Shown: positions 1 through 8,643 of the stretch, piece by piece | Layout of the letters: each line of letters starts with the position of its first letter | Position numbering within the stretch: position 1 is the stretch's first letter | NCBI GenBank assembly: GCA_003762615.1 | Contig: RIAZ01000014.1 | Coordinates: 55,226 to 119,225 of the forward strand | Length of the DNA: 64,000 nucleotides | Reading direction: 5' to 3' | Source: Muribaculaceae bacterium Isolate-037 (Harlan) | GTDB taxonomy: Bacteria > Bacteroidota > Bacteroidia > Bacteroidales > Muribaculaceae | Translations under genes and position numbers: made by a program | Notes under the pieces: generated by a model | The model's input: only the letters and a program-made list of their open reading frames with translations | What the model was told of the DNA's origin: nothing | The model's database searches: none

Positions 1-674
1 AGAGCTCTGTAGGCAAATTCTTCTCTGCTGACGAACTCAAGACATGGGCAGAGAGAATGGATGCTAAACCCGGCGACCTTATCCTCGTGATGAGCGGCGA
101 CGCCATGAAGACACGCAAGCAGCTCTGTGAGCTTCGCCTGGAAATGGGCAACCGTCTCGGCTTGCGCGACAAGAACGTGTTCGCTCCACTCTGGGTGATC
201 GACTTCCCCCTCTTCGAGTGGGATGAGGAGACCCAGAGATATTACGCAATGCACCACCCCTTCACATCGCCAAACCCCGAAGATATCGACAAGCTGCGCA
301 CCGACACAGGCAACGTGCGTGCCACTGCCTACGACATTGTGGTAAACGGCACGGAACTGGGTGGCGGCTCAATCCGTATTCATGAAGCTGCGCTGCAGGA
401 TGAGATGTTTGAATTGCTCGGATTCACTCCCGAAAAGGCTCAGGAACAGTTTGGCTTCCTGATGAATGCATTCAAATATGGCGCACCACCTCACGGAGGA
501 CTCGCTCTCGGATTCGACAGATTCGTATCAATACTCGCCGGTCTTGACACCATACGCGATGTCATAGCGTTCCCGAAGAACAATTCCGGACGCGACGTGA
601 TGAACGAATCCCCGTCACCCATCGACCAGGCACAGCTCGACGAATTGCAGCTGACGCTCAAACCGATGGAATAA
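1..674 (+). CDS. aspS: Aspartate--tRNA ligase, 3' part only
   Basis: This is the C-terminal part of aspartyl-tRNA synthetase, which charges tRNA-Asp. The reading frame is open from the left edge of the window, so the start lies outside. Visible are the end of the bacterial GAD insert, a stretch [11 protein letters not shown], and class II motif 3 (GLALGFDR, about nt 496-522), whose Arg contacts ATP. The segment [17 protein letters not shown] near the end is typical of bacterial-type AspRS. The stop is a normal TAA at 672-674, so the gene is cut only by the window edge. The next gene starts 20 bp downstream on the same strand. Identification is secure. Confidence 0.97.
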   Translation, partial: SSVGKFFSADELKTWAERMDAKPGDLILVMSGDAMKTRKQLCELRLEMGNRLGLRDKNVFAPLWVIDFPLFEWDEETQRYYAMHHPFTSPNPEDIDKLRTDTGNVRATAYDIVVNGTELGGGSIRIHEAALQDEMFELLGFTPEKAQEQFGFLMNAFKYGAPPHGGLALGFDRFVSILAGLDTIRDVIAFPKNNSGRDVMNESPSPIDQAQLDELQLTLKPME

Positions 675-694
675 TATTTAATACTTTCCTCTAA

Positions 695-1495
695 GTGAAC
701 AACGTAAGACATTTAAAAGTAAAAGACATTGCAGAGGCAATAGAGAATTTCGCTCCGAAAAGGCTACAGGAATCCTACGATAATGCCGGACTACAGGTAG
801 GCGACCCGGAGATGGACGTCTATGCCGCCCTGCTTTGTCTTGACGTCACGGAAGATGTGCTTAACGAGGCTTTGGAACGGCATTGCAATCTTATAATCTC
901 TCATCATCCTCTACTATTCAAGGGGCTGAAAGAGGTCACGGGACGCACCGCCACCGAACGCATCGTGATTTCTGCAATCAAGAAGAACATCGCAATATAT
1001 TCTGCCCACACCAACCTTGACTCGGCATGGGAGGGCGTAAGCCACGAGATCGCACATGTGCTCAACATGCGCGACCTCCGTGTGCTTGAACCTCACGATG
1101 GCGAAGAATTGACCGGTCTCGGGGTGGTAGGAAATGTGCAGCCTACCCCGAAAATCGAATTTCTCCGCAAAATCAAAGAGGCTTTCAAAGTGAAGAGTCT
1201 GAGATATTCATCCCAAAGTCCGCAATTGGTGGTCAGGAAAGTGGCTGTCTGCGGTGGTGCCGGTGCATCTCTTATCAGAGACGCTATTAATGCGGGTGCC
1301 GATATGATTATCACCGGCGACGTGAAATATCACGACTTCACCACATACGGTCTCGACATAATAATAGCCGACATCGGTCATTATGAAAGCGAACTTTGCA
1401 CAAAGAAGATATTCTCCACAATATTGAAGGACCGATATCCCGACTTTGTGACTTATTTCGCAGAGAGTGAGACTAACCCTGTCAATTATATGTAA
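695..1495 (+). CDS. Nif3-like dinuclear metal centre protein (YbgI/YqfO family)
   Basis: A 266-residue Nif3/NIF3L1-family protein. Family members bind two metal ions in a ring-shaped hexamer; the physiological reaction is still debated. The metal-ligand motifs are visible: SHHPLLFKG near residue 70, AHTNLDSAWEGV near 107, and GDVKYHDF plus IGHYESE near 210-235. The length matches the short YbgI type, so the PII-like insert found in many longer (about 365 aa) homologues is absent. The start is GTG at 695, because no ATG precedes the conserved KVKDIAEAIE segment. It lies 20 bp after aspS and 16 bp before the zinc-ribbon gene, so the three are probably cotranscribed. Confidence 0.92.
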   Translation: MNNVRHLKVKDIAEAIENFAPKRLQESYDNAGLQVGDPEMDVYAALLCLDVTEDVLNEALERHCNLIISHHPLLFKGLKEVTGRTATERIVISAIKKNIAIYSAHTNLDSAWEGVSHEIAHVLNMRDLRVLEPHDGEELTGLGVVGNVQPTPKIEFLRKIKEAFKVKSLRYSSQSPQLVVRKVAVCGGAGASLIRDAINAGADMIITGDVKYHDFTTYGLDIIIADIGHYESELCTKKIFSTILKDRYPDFVTYFAESETNPVNYM

Positions 1496-1511
1496 AATAT
1501 CATACACGCCT

Positions 1512-2324
1512 ATGGCAACTGAAAAAAAGAACGATAAGGAACGCAGCGTTGAAGAACGCCTTCAGAATCTCTATCAGCTACAGTCGTATCTTTCCGAAAT
1601 CGACCGTATAAAGATTCTTCGCGGCGAACTCCCCAACGAGGTGAAGGACCTTGAAGACGAAATTATCCGATATCAGACTCGAATCCAGAAATATAAGGAT
1701 GAAATCGAGGAACTGAAGAATCTTGTGGCTCAAAAGAAAGGGGATATCAACGAGCGTCGCATCAAAATCGAGAAATACGAGGAGCAGATCAACAACGTCC
1801 GCAACAACCGCGAGTTTGCTTTCCTCGAGAAGGAGAAGGAATTCGAAGGGCTCGAAATTGAACTCGCTGAGAAGAACATTCGTGAGGCTAACGAGAAACA
1901 GGAGCAGAAAGCTGCTGAAATCGTGCGTGCTGAAGAGGGTCTCGCCGACAATAAGCATATTCTCGAAGAGAAACGCAAGGAGCTGGAAGAGATCGTATCC
2001 GAGACCCGCATGGAGGAGGAGAATATCCGCATGAAGGCTAAGGATCTCGAACAGAAAATCGACGATTATACTCTCGCCGCTTTCAAGAGAATCAGAAAGA
2101 ACGCCCGCAACGGTCTTGGAATCGTGACTGTGCAGCGTAGCGCATGCGGCGGATGCTTCAACCGTATCCCGCCTCAGCGTCAGCTCGAAATCAAGATGCA
2201 CAAGAAAGTGATTGTATGCGAATACTGCGGTAGAATCATGGTAGACGGTGCTCTCGTAGGCGAAGTGCAGCCGGAAGTGGAAGCACCCGTAAAACCGAAG
2301 CGCAAACTCTCCAAGAACTCCTGA
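1512..2324 (+). CDS. Coiled-coil protein with C-terminal C4 zinc ribbon
   Basis: A 270-residue protein whose first about 190 residues are a long charged coiled coil rich in Glu, Lys and Arg. It ends in a C4 zinc ribbon with Cys212, Cys215, Cys236 and Cys239 (CGGC...CEYC). This is the 'C4-type zinc ribbon domain' family widespread in bacteria, often next to Nif3-family genes as here. Related proteins have been proposed to bind nucleic acid or act in regulation or secretion, but no reaction is established. The frame stays open upstream to 1467, overlapping the previous gene; ATG 1512 is preferred because it follows that gene's stop and gives the family-like N terminus MATEKKNDK. A strong hairpin terminator follows. 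Confidence 0.88.
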   Translation: MATEKKNDKERSVEERLQNLYQLQSYLSEIDRIKILRGELPNEVKDLEDEIIRYQTRIQKYKDEIEELKNLVAQKKGDINERRIKIEKYEEQINNVRNNREFAFLEKEKEFEGLEIELAEKNIREANEKQEQKAAEIVRAEEGLADNKHILEEKRKELEEIVSETRMEEENIRMKAKDLEQKIDDYTLAAFKRIRKNARNGLGIVTVQRSACGGCFNRIPPQRQLEIKMHKKVIVCEYCGRIMVDGALVGEVQPEVEAPVKPKRKLSKNS

Positions 2325-2346
2325 TAATATCCCCCCAACAATCACA

Positions 2347-2388
2347 TAAAAACGGCGTGAAGTCTTTGGAACTTCACGCCGTTTTTTT
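2347..2388. terminator. Bidirectional intrinsic terminator
   Basis: A perfect 13-bp stem (2351-2363 AACGGCGTGAAGT pairing with 2371-2383) has a 7-nt loop, an A-run on the left and T7 on the right. It sits between two convergent genes and can serve both the zinc-ribbon operon (plus) and queE (minus). Confidence 0.92.
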
Positions 2389-2391
2389 ATA

Positions 2392-2991
2392 TCACCTTAT
2401 TCCGAGGAAACGATGCGTCTGCAAAGAAAGCGTCCAGCGGGGATCATGCATCACCCTGCGAACTGTAGCCTCCCTCAGACGAAGACTTTTCTCCTCATCC
2501 CCCACATAACAGGGCTGAAGATACATCTCCGTAGCCGGAGTCACGAATGGAAGGCTGAAATACGGCTCCAAATCCTGACCGACATCCACCACTTTCAGCT
2601 CATCGGCACGACTGACGCGCATCTCATACTCTCCGGCTCCGGACATTCCTGTCTTTGGCGATACCGTAACCCAGTCAATCTCATCCGGCACCTCGCGGCT
2701 ACCGTTTGTCTCAATAGCCACACGTTTACCCGTGACACGTTTCAACATCGAAACAAACTCAGAGTCAATCCAGAGCGACGGCTCCCCCCCGGTAAGTATT
2801 ATCCATTCTCCCGGATAGCACGCCACTTCCTCGGCTATCGCCTCATCAGTCATCTCCACACCCGACTGATGCTCAGTGTCGCAGAACGAGCAGCGAAGGT
2901 TGCAGCCGGAGAATCGCACAAACACTGCCGCCTTCCCCGTATGTGCCCCCTCCCCTTGGAGAGAATAGAATATCTCATTAATCTTTCTCAT
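2392..2991 (-). CDS. queE: 7-carboxy-7-deazaguanine synthase
   Basis: A radical-SAM enzyme that turns 6-carboxy-tetrahydropterin into 7-carboxy-7-deazaguanine in the preQ0/queuosine pathway. The [4Fe-4S]-binding CxxxCxxC motif is Cys30, Cys34 and Cys37 in CNLRCSFCDT. The family N terminus (INEIFYSLQGEG) and the ILTGGEPSL segment are also present. At 199 residues it matches the short QueE type. The frame is open upstream to 3057, but ATG 2991 gives the conserved N terminus and overlaps the queD stop by 14 nt, which suggests translational coupling. It is the last gene of queF-queC-queD-queE. Confidence 0.95.
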   Translation of the reverse strand: MRKINEIFYSLQGEGAHTGKAAVFVRFSGCNLRCSFCDTEHQSGVEMTDEAIAEEVACYPGEWIILTGGEPSLWIDSEFVSMLKRVTGKRVAIETNGSREVPDEIDWVTVSPKTGMSGAGEYEMRVSRADELKVVDVGQDLEPYFSLPFVTPATEMYLQPCYVGDEEKSLRLREATVRRVMHDPRWTLSLQTHRFLGIR

Positions 2992-3310
2992 AGATCGCCA
3001 CGTTACCTTCGCTCTCCTGCACCTCACAGCGCCAGCAGTTGGGCACAGTGTCCACAATCCAGCGGGCTATATTCTCTGCCGTCGGATTACAGTCGATCAC
3101 ATCATTTATGACGGCATGATCCAGACGATCCATCACAAGCTCCTTAATCTTCGTGAAGTCAACCACCATGCCGTCGGCATTCAATTCCCTTGCACGACAT
3201 TCCACCGTGATTATCCAGTTATGCCCATGCAGGTTAGTGCACTTGCTCGGATAGCTCAGTTCAAGCTGATGAGCAGCACTTATCTCAAGTCTTTTTCTGA
3301 CGTAATACAT
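2978..3310 (-). CDS. queD: 6-carboxy-tetrahydropterin synthase
   Basis: A 110-residue QueD/PTPS-family enzyme that makes 6-carboxy-5,6,7,8-tetrahydropterin from dihydroneopterin triphosphate, the step before QueE. Zinc ligands His14, His28 and His30 and the catalytic Cys24 are seen in SAAHQL and KCTNLHGHNW. LDHAVIND and NPTAENIARW are typical family segments. Length is normal for the bacterial enzyme. It starts 3 bp after the queC stop and overlaps queE by 14 nt, so the pathway genes are tightly coupled. Confidence 0.95.
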   Translation of the reverse strand: MYYVRKRLEISAAHQLELSYPSKCTNLHGHNWIITVECRARELNADGMVVDFTKIKELVMDRLDHAVINDVIDCNPTAENIARWIVDTVPNCWRCEVQESEGNVAIYEKD

Positions 3311-3313
3311 CTC

Positions 3314-3970
3314 TTAATCCTCATAAATTGTAGGGTCATCAATTCCGGCTTCAGCCATAGCCTCGCGACGCTCGACACACGTGCCGCATTTGCCGCAATG
3401 CTTCTCTCTACCTTTATAGCATGAATAGGTCTTGGAGTAATCCACGCCGAGTTCCTTACCGAGACGCGCTATGTCGCTCTTCGTGATGTCGGTGAAAGCC
3501 GCCTCTATGTCGATACCCTCATAAGTGCCCTCACGCATCGCCTCGCTCATTGCCGCCACAAAGCCGGGACGGCAATCGGGATAAATGGCATGGTCGCCCC
3601 CATGATTCGCCATCATGACGTGGCGCAAGTCGCGCGACTCTGCAAGACCGCACGCTATCGAGAGCATTATGCCGTTACGGAAAGGCACAACCGTCGATTT
3701 CATATTATCGTCGGCATAATGACCCTCCGGGATGCTGTCGGCACCCTCAAGCAGAGAACTTCTGAAATACTTGCCCATAAATTCAAGGGGTATCACAAGA
3801 TGCTCTATACCCAACATCTCACATTGCTGACGCGCACACTCTATCTCACGCGCATTATGGTTGGAGCCGTAGTCAAAACTGACCGCCAACGCTATCCTAT
3901 CCTTACGGTAATGGAGAAGCGTCACGCTATCCATACCGCCTGATAATATAATCAATGAATCCTTAGCCAT
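3314..3970 (-). CDS. queC: 7-cyano-7-deazaguanine (preQ0) synthase
   Basis: A 218-residue QueC. It uses ATP and ammonia to convert 7-carboxy-7-deazaguanine to preQ0. The PP-loop SGGMDS is at residues 10-15. A C-terminal zinc site is formed by Cys184, Cys192, Cys195 and Cys198 (CYKGREKHCGKCGTC). It is the second gene of the operon, 13 bp downstream of queF and 3 bp upstream of queD. Confidence 0.95.
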   Translation of the reverse strand: MAKDSLIILSGGMDSVTLLHYRKDRIALAVSFDYGSNHNAREIECARQQCEMLGIEHLVIPLEFMGKYFRSSLLEGADSIPEGHYADDNMKSTVVPFRNGIMLSIACGLAESRDLRHVMMANHGGDHAIYPDCRPGFVAAMSEAMREGTYEGIDIEAAFTDITKSDIARLGKELGVDYSKTYSCYKGREKHCGKCGTCVERREAMAEAGIDDPTIYED

Positions 3971-3983
3971 CTCTTCCCCCCTT

Positions 3984-4454
3984 TCATTTCTTCATGTCGA
4001 GTGCAGCCACTCTTCTTGCCTTGCAGAGATCCTGATGATCGGCATCACCCATATTGGCAAACGGATAAATCGATATGCCTCCACGCGGCATGAACAATCC
4101 CTTCACCTCGATATATTTAGGATCCATAAGTTTCCAGAGATCCTTCATAATGATATTGACGCAATCCTCATGGAAGTCGCCGTGATTTCGGAAACTGAAT
4201 AGATAAAGTTTAAGACTCTTGCTCTCCACCATACGTTCACGTGGTATGTAGGAGATGATGATATGTCCGAAATCCGGCTGACCCGTCTTGGGGCAAAGTG
4301 TGGTAAACTCCGGACAGTCAAACGTCACGACATACTCGTTTTCGGGATGTTTGTTCTCAAATGTCTCCAGCAACTGGGGTGCATAATCCGTGGGATACGC
4401 CACTCCCTGGCAGCCCAGAAGCGTGACGCCTTCAAGTTCTGATTCTTTTCTCAT
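3984..4454 (-). CDS. queF: NADPH-dependent preQ0 reductase
   Basis: QueF reduces the nitrile of preQ0 to the amine preQ1, the base inserted into tRNA by Tgt. The single-domain type is seen: catalytic Cys54 in [14 protein letters not shown] and the QueF motif ESKSLKLY at 77-84, followed by [13 protein letters not shown]. The frame is open to 4532, but that codon is a TTG lying inside a -7 promoter box (4530-4537), so it cannot be the start. ATG 4454 (156 aa) aligns best with family N termini. ATG 4496 (170 aa) is a possible alternative. First gene of the que operon; no preQ1 riboswitch was recognised in its leader. Confidence 0.93.
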   Translation of the reverse strand: MRKESELEGVTLLGCQGVAYPTDYAPQLLETFENKHPENEYVVTFDCPEFTTLCPKTGQPDFGHIIISYIPRERMVESKSLKLYLFSFRNHGDFHEDCVNIIMKDLWKLMDPKYIEVKGLFMPRGGISIYPFANMGDADHQDLCKARRVAALDMKK

Positions 4455-4529
4455 AAAAAACGTTTTTTCGCGGAGAGCTGCCACCATCTCCGGCATTATT
4501 ACAATTGAGTCGTAGTTCCGACTGCAATG

Positions 4530-4537
4530 CAAAATTA
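4530..4537 (-). promoter_or_regulatory. -7 promoter box of the queFCDE operon
   Basis: On the minus strand this reads TAATTTTG, an exact match to the Bacteroidota -7 consensus TAnnTTTG. Transcription should start near 4523, leaving a leader of about 27-70 nt depending on the queF start. It rules out the longest possible queF start. Confidence 0.7.
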
Positions 4538-4631
4538 CAAAAAATCCACCTCATCCACAACCCATACTGCCAAAATCAATAAGAATGACGGGAATGACGT
4601 GCTACCAACGTAAGCAAAGACAGTAAAACCC

Positions 4632-4672
4632 TTAAAAAATTGAGACGGCAATTTTTTCAAGTTGCCGTCTCA
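4632..4672 (-). terminator. Intrinsic terminator after the TlpA-family tandem
   Basis: An 11-bp perfect stem (4641-4651 with 4662-4672) is followed on the minus strand by ATTTTTTAAG. It lies just beyond the stop of the downstream TlpA-type gene and separates it from queF. Confidence 0.88.
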
Positions 4673-4679
4673 TTAAACA

Positions 4680-6200
4680 TCAGTCTACTGTTGATGAGAT
4701 CTGTTTAAGGAGAGATTCGTAATGCTCAACGCCGGGGAAACCGGTCATCTTGTCCACCACCTTGTGATCCCGATCGAAAAAGATATAGAAGGGACTGCCC
4801 TCGCGCCCATATATATCATACATATCAGCGCCGGTTGTCTCCCTGTCAATCTTCAGATGCTCTCCCTTAATCTCCGGAATATATTTCCGCAGACCTCTCT
4901 CCTCAGAACTTGTGGAGCACACATAGAGGAACACCACATCAGGATATTTCTCATGCAGTTTGCGCTCCCTAAGTTCGAAAATCGCCTTCAAACACGGACC
5001 GCACCACGACTCCCAACAGTCAACTACCACAGGTTTACCGGGGAATCTTTCGGCAATATACTCCTCCAGGTTTATTCTCTCCGAAGTTTTGTCATCATAC
5101 AACTCCCTACCGTAAGACGCACGTAACACACTGTCTGCCTCAAGCACAAGTTTGCCGATATCATCTTTATAATAAGCGGCTATGTTTCTTTTCTGGACTT
5201 CAGTCAAGGGTTTTCCGTCAAGTTCGAGTTGGCGGATGTAGGAGACTCCCGAAAGGAGGTCGAGCATGAGTGGTGTCGGCTTGTCAATCACTTTCTTCAG
5301 TTGGACTTCAGCCTTTTCCCTCCATTCCTCAATATCTGTGTCGCCGATCGCCGGTATACCAAACGATTCAAGGGCGAGGAAGCGGTTCAGGAATGAACGG
5401 AGCATGTTGTAACTCGGTGTCTGCATCAGCATGATATCCGAATAGTCTATCTCGTTGAGGAATGTATATGCCTCAACAGGAGGTTCCTCTCCTTCCACTT
5501 TATAAAATTTTTTCACTGTCTCCTTATGTTGCAGAAGCCAACCTGAGCTGAAGAGCATCTTCATACTGTTAAGCACCCAAGGTTTTATATCACATGATTT
5601 GGAGGCAGCCTCAACCATCGACGGCCACAAGGTATTCTGTTGATAATCCACCAAAGCATTCCAACCCGGATATTCTGTACCGGGGACAAGGGGGGTGGTC
5701 TGATACATCGGATGATTTGTATATAGAAACGGCTTTCCATCATTGATGTCAACTATATCCTCCTCATCAACTCCCTTATACTCAATAGGAAGCTCAGGAT
5801 CATTCTTTGGAGACATCTTGAGATTCAAAGGCTTCCCTTGACGCAAGGCCAATCTTGCAGTTAAGAGATAGCCATTCTTGTCCACTACCACAACTCCAAA
5901 CTTTGAAGTGACATCTGTGCGTATCTTTCCGGCATAAGATCCCGGTTTTCCTTCAACTTTCTTGAGATACTGTACATCATCATCACCAAAGTTGGAAAAA
6001 ACCTGAGGCAACACTACATAAACAGAGGCATTCGCAAAATCATTCAAATATGCCGAATCTAACTCGACAGTAAGTTCAATCTCTCCTATCTTCACCCTGA
6101 GATTTTCAATGCCATAATCATTCATACAGAAGCATGAGACAGAGAACAGCATTGATATAACTATAGTTAGGATCAACACAGATAACATATTATTTTTCAT
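4680..6200 (-). CDS. Exported TlpA-family thioredoxin-like protein (copy 1)
   Basis: A 506-residue exported protein. An N-terminal hydrophobic signal (residues about 5-25) ends in SVSCFC, so it may be a lipoprotein with an imperfect lipobox. The middle (about 30-370) has no domain I can name. The C terminus (about 385-506) is a TlpA/AhpC-type thioredoxin fold with WCGPC at 399-403 and a likely cis-proline in GSPFYIFF. Such proteins act as periplasmic thiol reductases or in redox repair; the substrate is unknown. It is a close tandem paralogue of the gene upstream (6297-7808): the central and C-terminal parts are nearly identical and the N-terminal 150 residues have diverged. A terminator follows. 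Confidence 0.9.
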   Translation of the reverse strand: MKNNMLSVLILTIVISMLFSVSCFCMNDYGIENLRVKIGEIELTVELDSAYLNDFANASVYVVLPQVFSNFGDDDVQYLKKVEGKPGSYAGKIRTDVTSKFGVVVVDKNGYLLTARLALRQGKPLNLKMSPKNDPELPIEYKGVDEEDIVDINDGKPFLYTNHPMYQTTPLVPGTEYPGWNALVDYQQNTLWPSMVEAASKSCDIKPWVLNSMKMLFSSGWLLQHKETVKKFYKVEGEEPPVEAYTFLNEIDYSDIMLMQTPSYNMLRSFLNRFLALESFGIPAIGDTDIEEWREKAEVQLKKVIDKPTPLMLDLLSGVSYIRQLELDGKPLTEVQKRNIAAYYKDDIGKLVLEADSVLRASYGRELYDDKTSERINLEEYIAERFPGKPVVVDCWESWCGPCLKAIFELRERKLHEKYPDVVFLYVCSTSSEERGLRKYIPEIKGEHLKIDRETTGADMYDIYGREGSPFYIFFDRDHKVVDKMTGFPGVEHYESLLKQISSTVD

Positions 6201-6296
6201 GACTGAGAGTGTTAATAATTATTGAATGTACTGCCTGATTTTTTCTATTTTAATAGAGTTTTAAATAATTCAAATACGATGTAAGAATGTTAGCGG

Positions 6297-7808
6297 TTAG
6301 CTTTGTGCCGATGAAATTTGCTTCAGAAGAGCTTCGTAACGCTCAGCTCCGGGAAAGCCTACCATCTTATCTACAATTTTGTGGTCACTGTTGAAAAAGA
6401 TGTAGAAGGGAACTCCTGTCTTTTCGTATTGGTCGTACAAATCTGCCCCTGTGGTCTTCCTGTCTATCTTCAGATGCTCTCCATGAATCATAGGGATATA
6501 TTTCCTTAGAGCACGTTCTTCTGAGCTTGTTGAACACACATAGAGGAACACCACATCAGGATATTTCTCATGCAGCTTGCGCTCGCGCAATTCTAATATC
6601 GCTCTTAGGCATGGACCGCACCACGACTCCCAACAATCAACCACAACAGGTTTGCCAGAATACCTTTCGGCAATGTATTCCTCCAAGTTTATTCTTTCCC
6701 CACTTTTATTGTCATACAGATTCTGCATATCCGTCTTACGCATGGCACTGTCAGCTTCAAGTACAAGTTTGCCTATGTCGTCCTTATAGTATGATGCGAT
6801 ATTTCCACGTTGGACATCTGTCAGAGGTTTCCCGTCAATTTCTATTTGGCGGAAGTAAGAAATCGCTGCCATGAGATCGAGCATGAGCGGCGTAGGATTA
6901 TCAATCACCTTTTTAAGCTGAGTCTGAGCCTTGTCCCTCCATTCCTCAATATCTGTATCACCAATCGCCGGGATACCAAACGATTCAAGGGCAAGGAAGC
7001 GGTTAAGGAATGAGCGGAGCATGTTGTAACTCGGCATCTGCATCAGCATGATATCCGAATAGTCTATCTCGTTGAGGAATGTATATGCCTCAACCGGAGG
7101 TTCCTCTCCTTCCTCGTTATAAAAATTTTTAACATTTTCCTTGTGTTTCAGAAGATTGGCAGAAGAAAACAGCATCTTCATGTCATTAAGCACCCAAGGT
7201 TTTATCTTACAGGATTGAGAGGATTTTTCAAGTACCTCTGGCCACAACGTATTTTGTTGATAGTCTAACAATTGTTTCCAACCTGGATATCCAGAACTGT
7301 ATTCATTCCAAAAGTCTTGATAATCCACCAGATATGTATTAAGCAAAGGTATGCAGTCATGAAGATCGAAAGTGTCATTCTCATCGGTTCCTTTAAACTC
7401 AAATGGAATTTCTTTATCATCCTTGGGGGTAATCTTGATATTGAGGGGCTTTCCTTGTCTCAGAACAACACCACCCACAAAGCCTTTACCCTTATTCTCC
7501 ACAACTGCTACTCCAAATTTTAAAGTAACGTCAGTACGTATTTTCCCCTTAAAAAATCCCGGTTTACCATCGATTTTCTTAAGATAATACACATTATCTT
7601 CGGCAAATATGGAAAAAATAGCGGGGATTTCCACTCGTACTGAAGCGTCCGCATAATCATTCCAATATGCGGAATCCAACTCAATGGTCAGGTCAACTTC
7701 TCCTATCTTTATTTTGAGGTCTTCCTTAGGGTACTCCTCCTTGGTCTTACACGAAGCGACGAATGAAATGACTATCAAAAGCACAAACGACAACAACTGT
7801 TTTTTCAT
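6297..7808 (-). CDS. Lipoprotein TlpA-family thioredoxin-like protein (copy 2)
   Basis: A 503-residue paralogue of the gene at 4680-6200, 96 bp upstream of it on the same strand. The signal peptide has a convincing lipobox (FVASC), giving a lipid-anchored periplasmic protein. The unnamed N-terminal half is followed by a thioredoxin domain with WCGPC at 396-400. The stretch EGEEPPVEAYTFLNEIDYSD is identical in both copies and much of the later sequence matches, indicating recent tandem duplication. Both copies keep both active-site cysteines, so both are probably redox active. The spacing allows one transcript through both genes. Confidence 0.9.
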   Translation of the reverse strand: MKKQLLSFVLLIVISFVASCKTKEEYPKEDLKIKIGEVDLTIELDSAYWNDYADASVRVEIPAIFSIFAEDNVYYLKKIDGKPGFFKGKIRTDVTLKFGVAVVENKGKGFVGGVVLRQGKPLNIKITPKDDKEIPFEFKGTDENDTFDLHDCIPLLNTYLVDYQDFWNEYSSGYPGWKQLLDYQQNTLWPEVLEKSSQSCKIKPWVLNDMKMLFSSANLLKHKENVKNFYNEEGEEPPVEAYTFLNEIDYSDIMLMQMPSYNMLRSFLNRFLALESFGIPAIGDTDIEEWRDKAQTQLKKVIDNPTPLMLDLMAAISYFRQIEIDGKPLTDVQRGNIASYYKDDIGKLVLEADSAMRKTDMQNLYDNKSGERINLEEYIAERYSGKPVVVDCWESWCGPCLRAILELRERKLHEKYPDVVFLYVCSTSSEERALRKYIPMIHGEHLKIDRKTTGADLYDQYEKTGVPFYIFFNSDHKIVDKMVGFPGAERYEALLKQISSAQS

Positions 7809-8036
7809 GACTATAGGTTTTACAAATAAGACAATTTATATTTGTGCTAAATTTATACATATTTTCTTAGTTTCCAAAGAAAAATCCAAAATAATTTCAA
7901 GATATATTTCGGATTTATTAACTTTACATTGCAAAACCTGTCAGGCAATCTCCGGATCCGGATCGGAACCACCCCGAAGTTATGCCCTATCTGTCGGGAT
8001 GCCGGACAGACAGGAATAATTTATAATTCACTACCT

Positions 8037-8450
8037 ATGAAGAAAACAGAAACCATCGCCCTGTATCTCGATGACTATTTCAACGGAAAAAGCGACGAGG
8101 AGAAGCAATCTTTCTACGAGAAATCCATTGAGAAACAGTATTCTGCCATCATGGCTTGGAAAAGACGACGCGACATGTCGGGCGCAGCCTCCAACCCCTC
8201 ATCAGTAGCAACGATACTTGAGGCTTTGAAAAAAGTGAAACGCGCCATACCTGCCCTCGACACCCTATCCCCCAAGGATGCCGACAAGATACGCACTGCC
8301 CTCAACGAGATCTACAACGACGTCGACAACTTCGACAAGATCAAAAAAGGTCAGCTACTGCGCGAACTGGAATCCGAAAAAGAGAAAATCGAACGCCAGA
8401 CCGAAAATCTTCAGCGCAAGATAGAAGCTCTAAGACAAGAACTTAACTAA
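8037..8450 (+). CDS. Small coiled-coil protein of unknown function
   Basis: A 137-residue cytosolic protein with no signal peptide. Residues 1-50 are mixed charged, the middle is Ser/Ala rich (SGAASNPSSVATILEAL), and the last about 45 residues form a clear coiled coil (ELESEKEKIERQTENLQRKI). I do not recognise the family. The segment YSAIMAWKRRRDM, followed by a Ser/Ala linker and a long helix, looks designed for oligomerisation or partner binding. ATG 8037 is chosen over the open upstream frame (to 7929) because the upstream peptide has no protein-like character and overlaps a probable promoter near 7918-7926. It stands alone between divergent TlpA and convergent LptF-type genes. Confidence 0.75.
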   Translation: MKKTETIALYLDDYFNGKSDEEKQSFYEKSIEKQYSAIMAWKRRRDMSGAASNPSSVATILEALKKVKRAIPALDTLSPKDADKIRTALNEIYNDVDNFDKIKKGQLLRELESEKEKIERQTENLQRKIEALRQELN

Positions 8451-8509
8451 AAATCTCACTTTAACAAATGTTAAACTTTATCTTCCCTTAAACAAAACAC
8501 CCAGCTCAA

Positions 8510-8630
8510 TGGTTATAATTTGTGAAAAGAAAGAAGATAGATTTTTGTTCATTAAGTTTAAGTTATAACAGAAGAGAAATCTTCTGTTAACAAAAGGAGC
8601 CACTCGTGAGAGCGGCTCCTTTTATTTCCC
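8510..8630 (+). ncRNA. Possible small RNA or structured 3' UTR
   Basis: A promoter-like TATAATTTG (about 8514-8522) is followed by about 40 nt of A-rich sequence. Then comes a perfect 9-bp hairpin with a GAAA tetraloop (8567-8588), and finally a terminator hairpin. The promoter box has the wrong spacing for an exact TAnnTTTG, so this may equally be the processed 3' UTR of the upstream gene. No known RNA family is recognised. Confidence 0.3.
8592..8626 (+). terminator. Intrinsic terminator
   Basis: A 10-bp stem AAAAGGAGCC (8592-8601) with 8614-8623 is extended by three pairs across one mismatch, and ends in TTTTATTT. It lies between convergent genes and probably serves both strands. Confidence 0.85.
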
Positions 8631-8643
8631 GACCATATCCAGC

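Noticed and set aside
1578..2345. 255-codon minus-strand frame opposite the zinc-ribbon gene
   Set aside because: The complement of Glu/Lys coiled-coil codons gives Leu/Phe-rich sequence that mimics a membrane protein; it extends into the terminator.
4452..4532. Longer queF start at 4532
   Set aside because: The codon is TTG and lies inside the -7 promoter box, so it would not be transcribed.
4455..4640. preQ1 riboswitch before queF
   Set aside because: The leader after the predicted start site is only about 30-70 nt and lacks the C-rich and AAACTA-type pairing elements of known preQ1 classes.
7929..8036. N-terminal extension of the small coiled-coil gene
   Set aside because: The extra 36 residues (including CPICRDAG) look like a zinc site by chance; the segment begins at the probable promoter and ATG 8037 gives a normal start.
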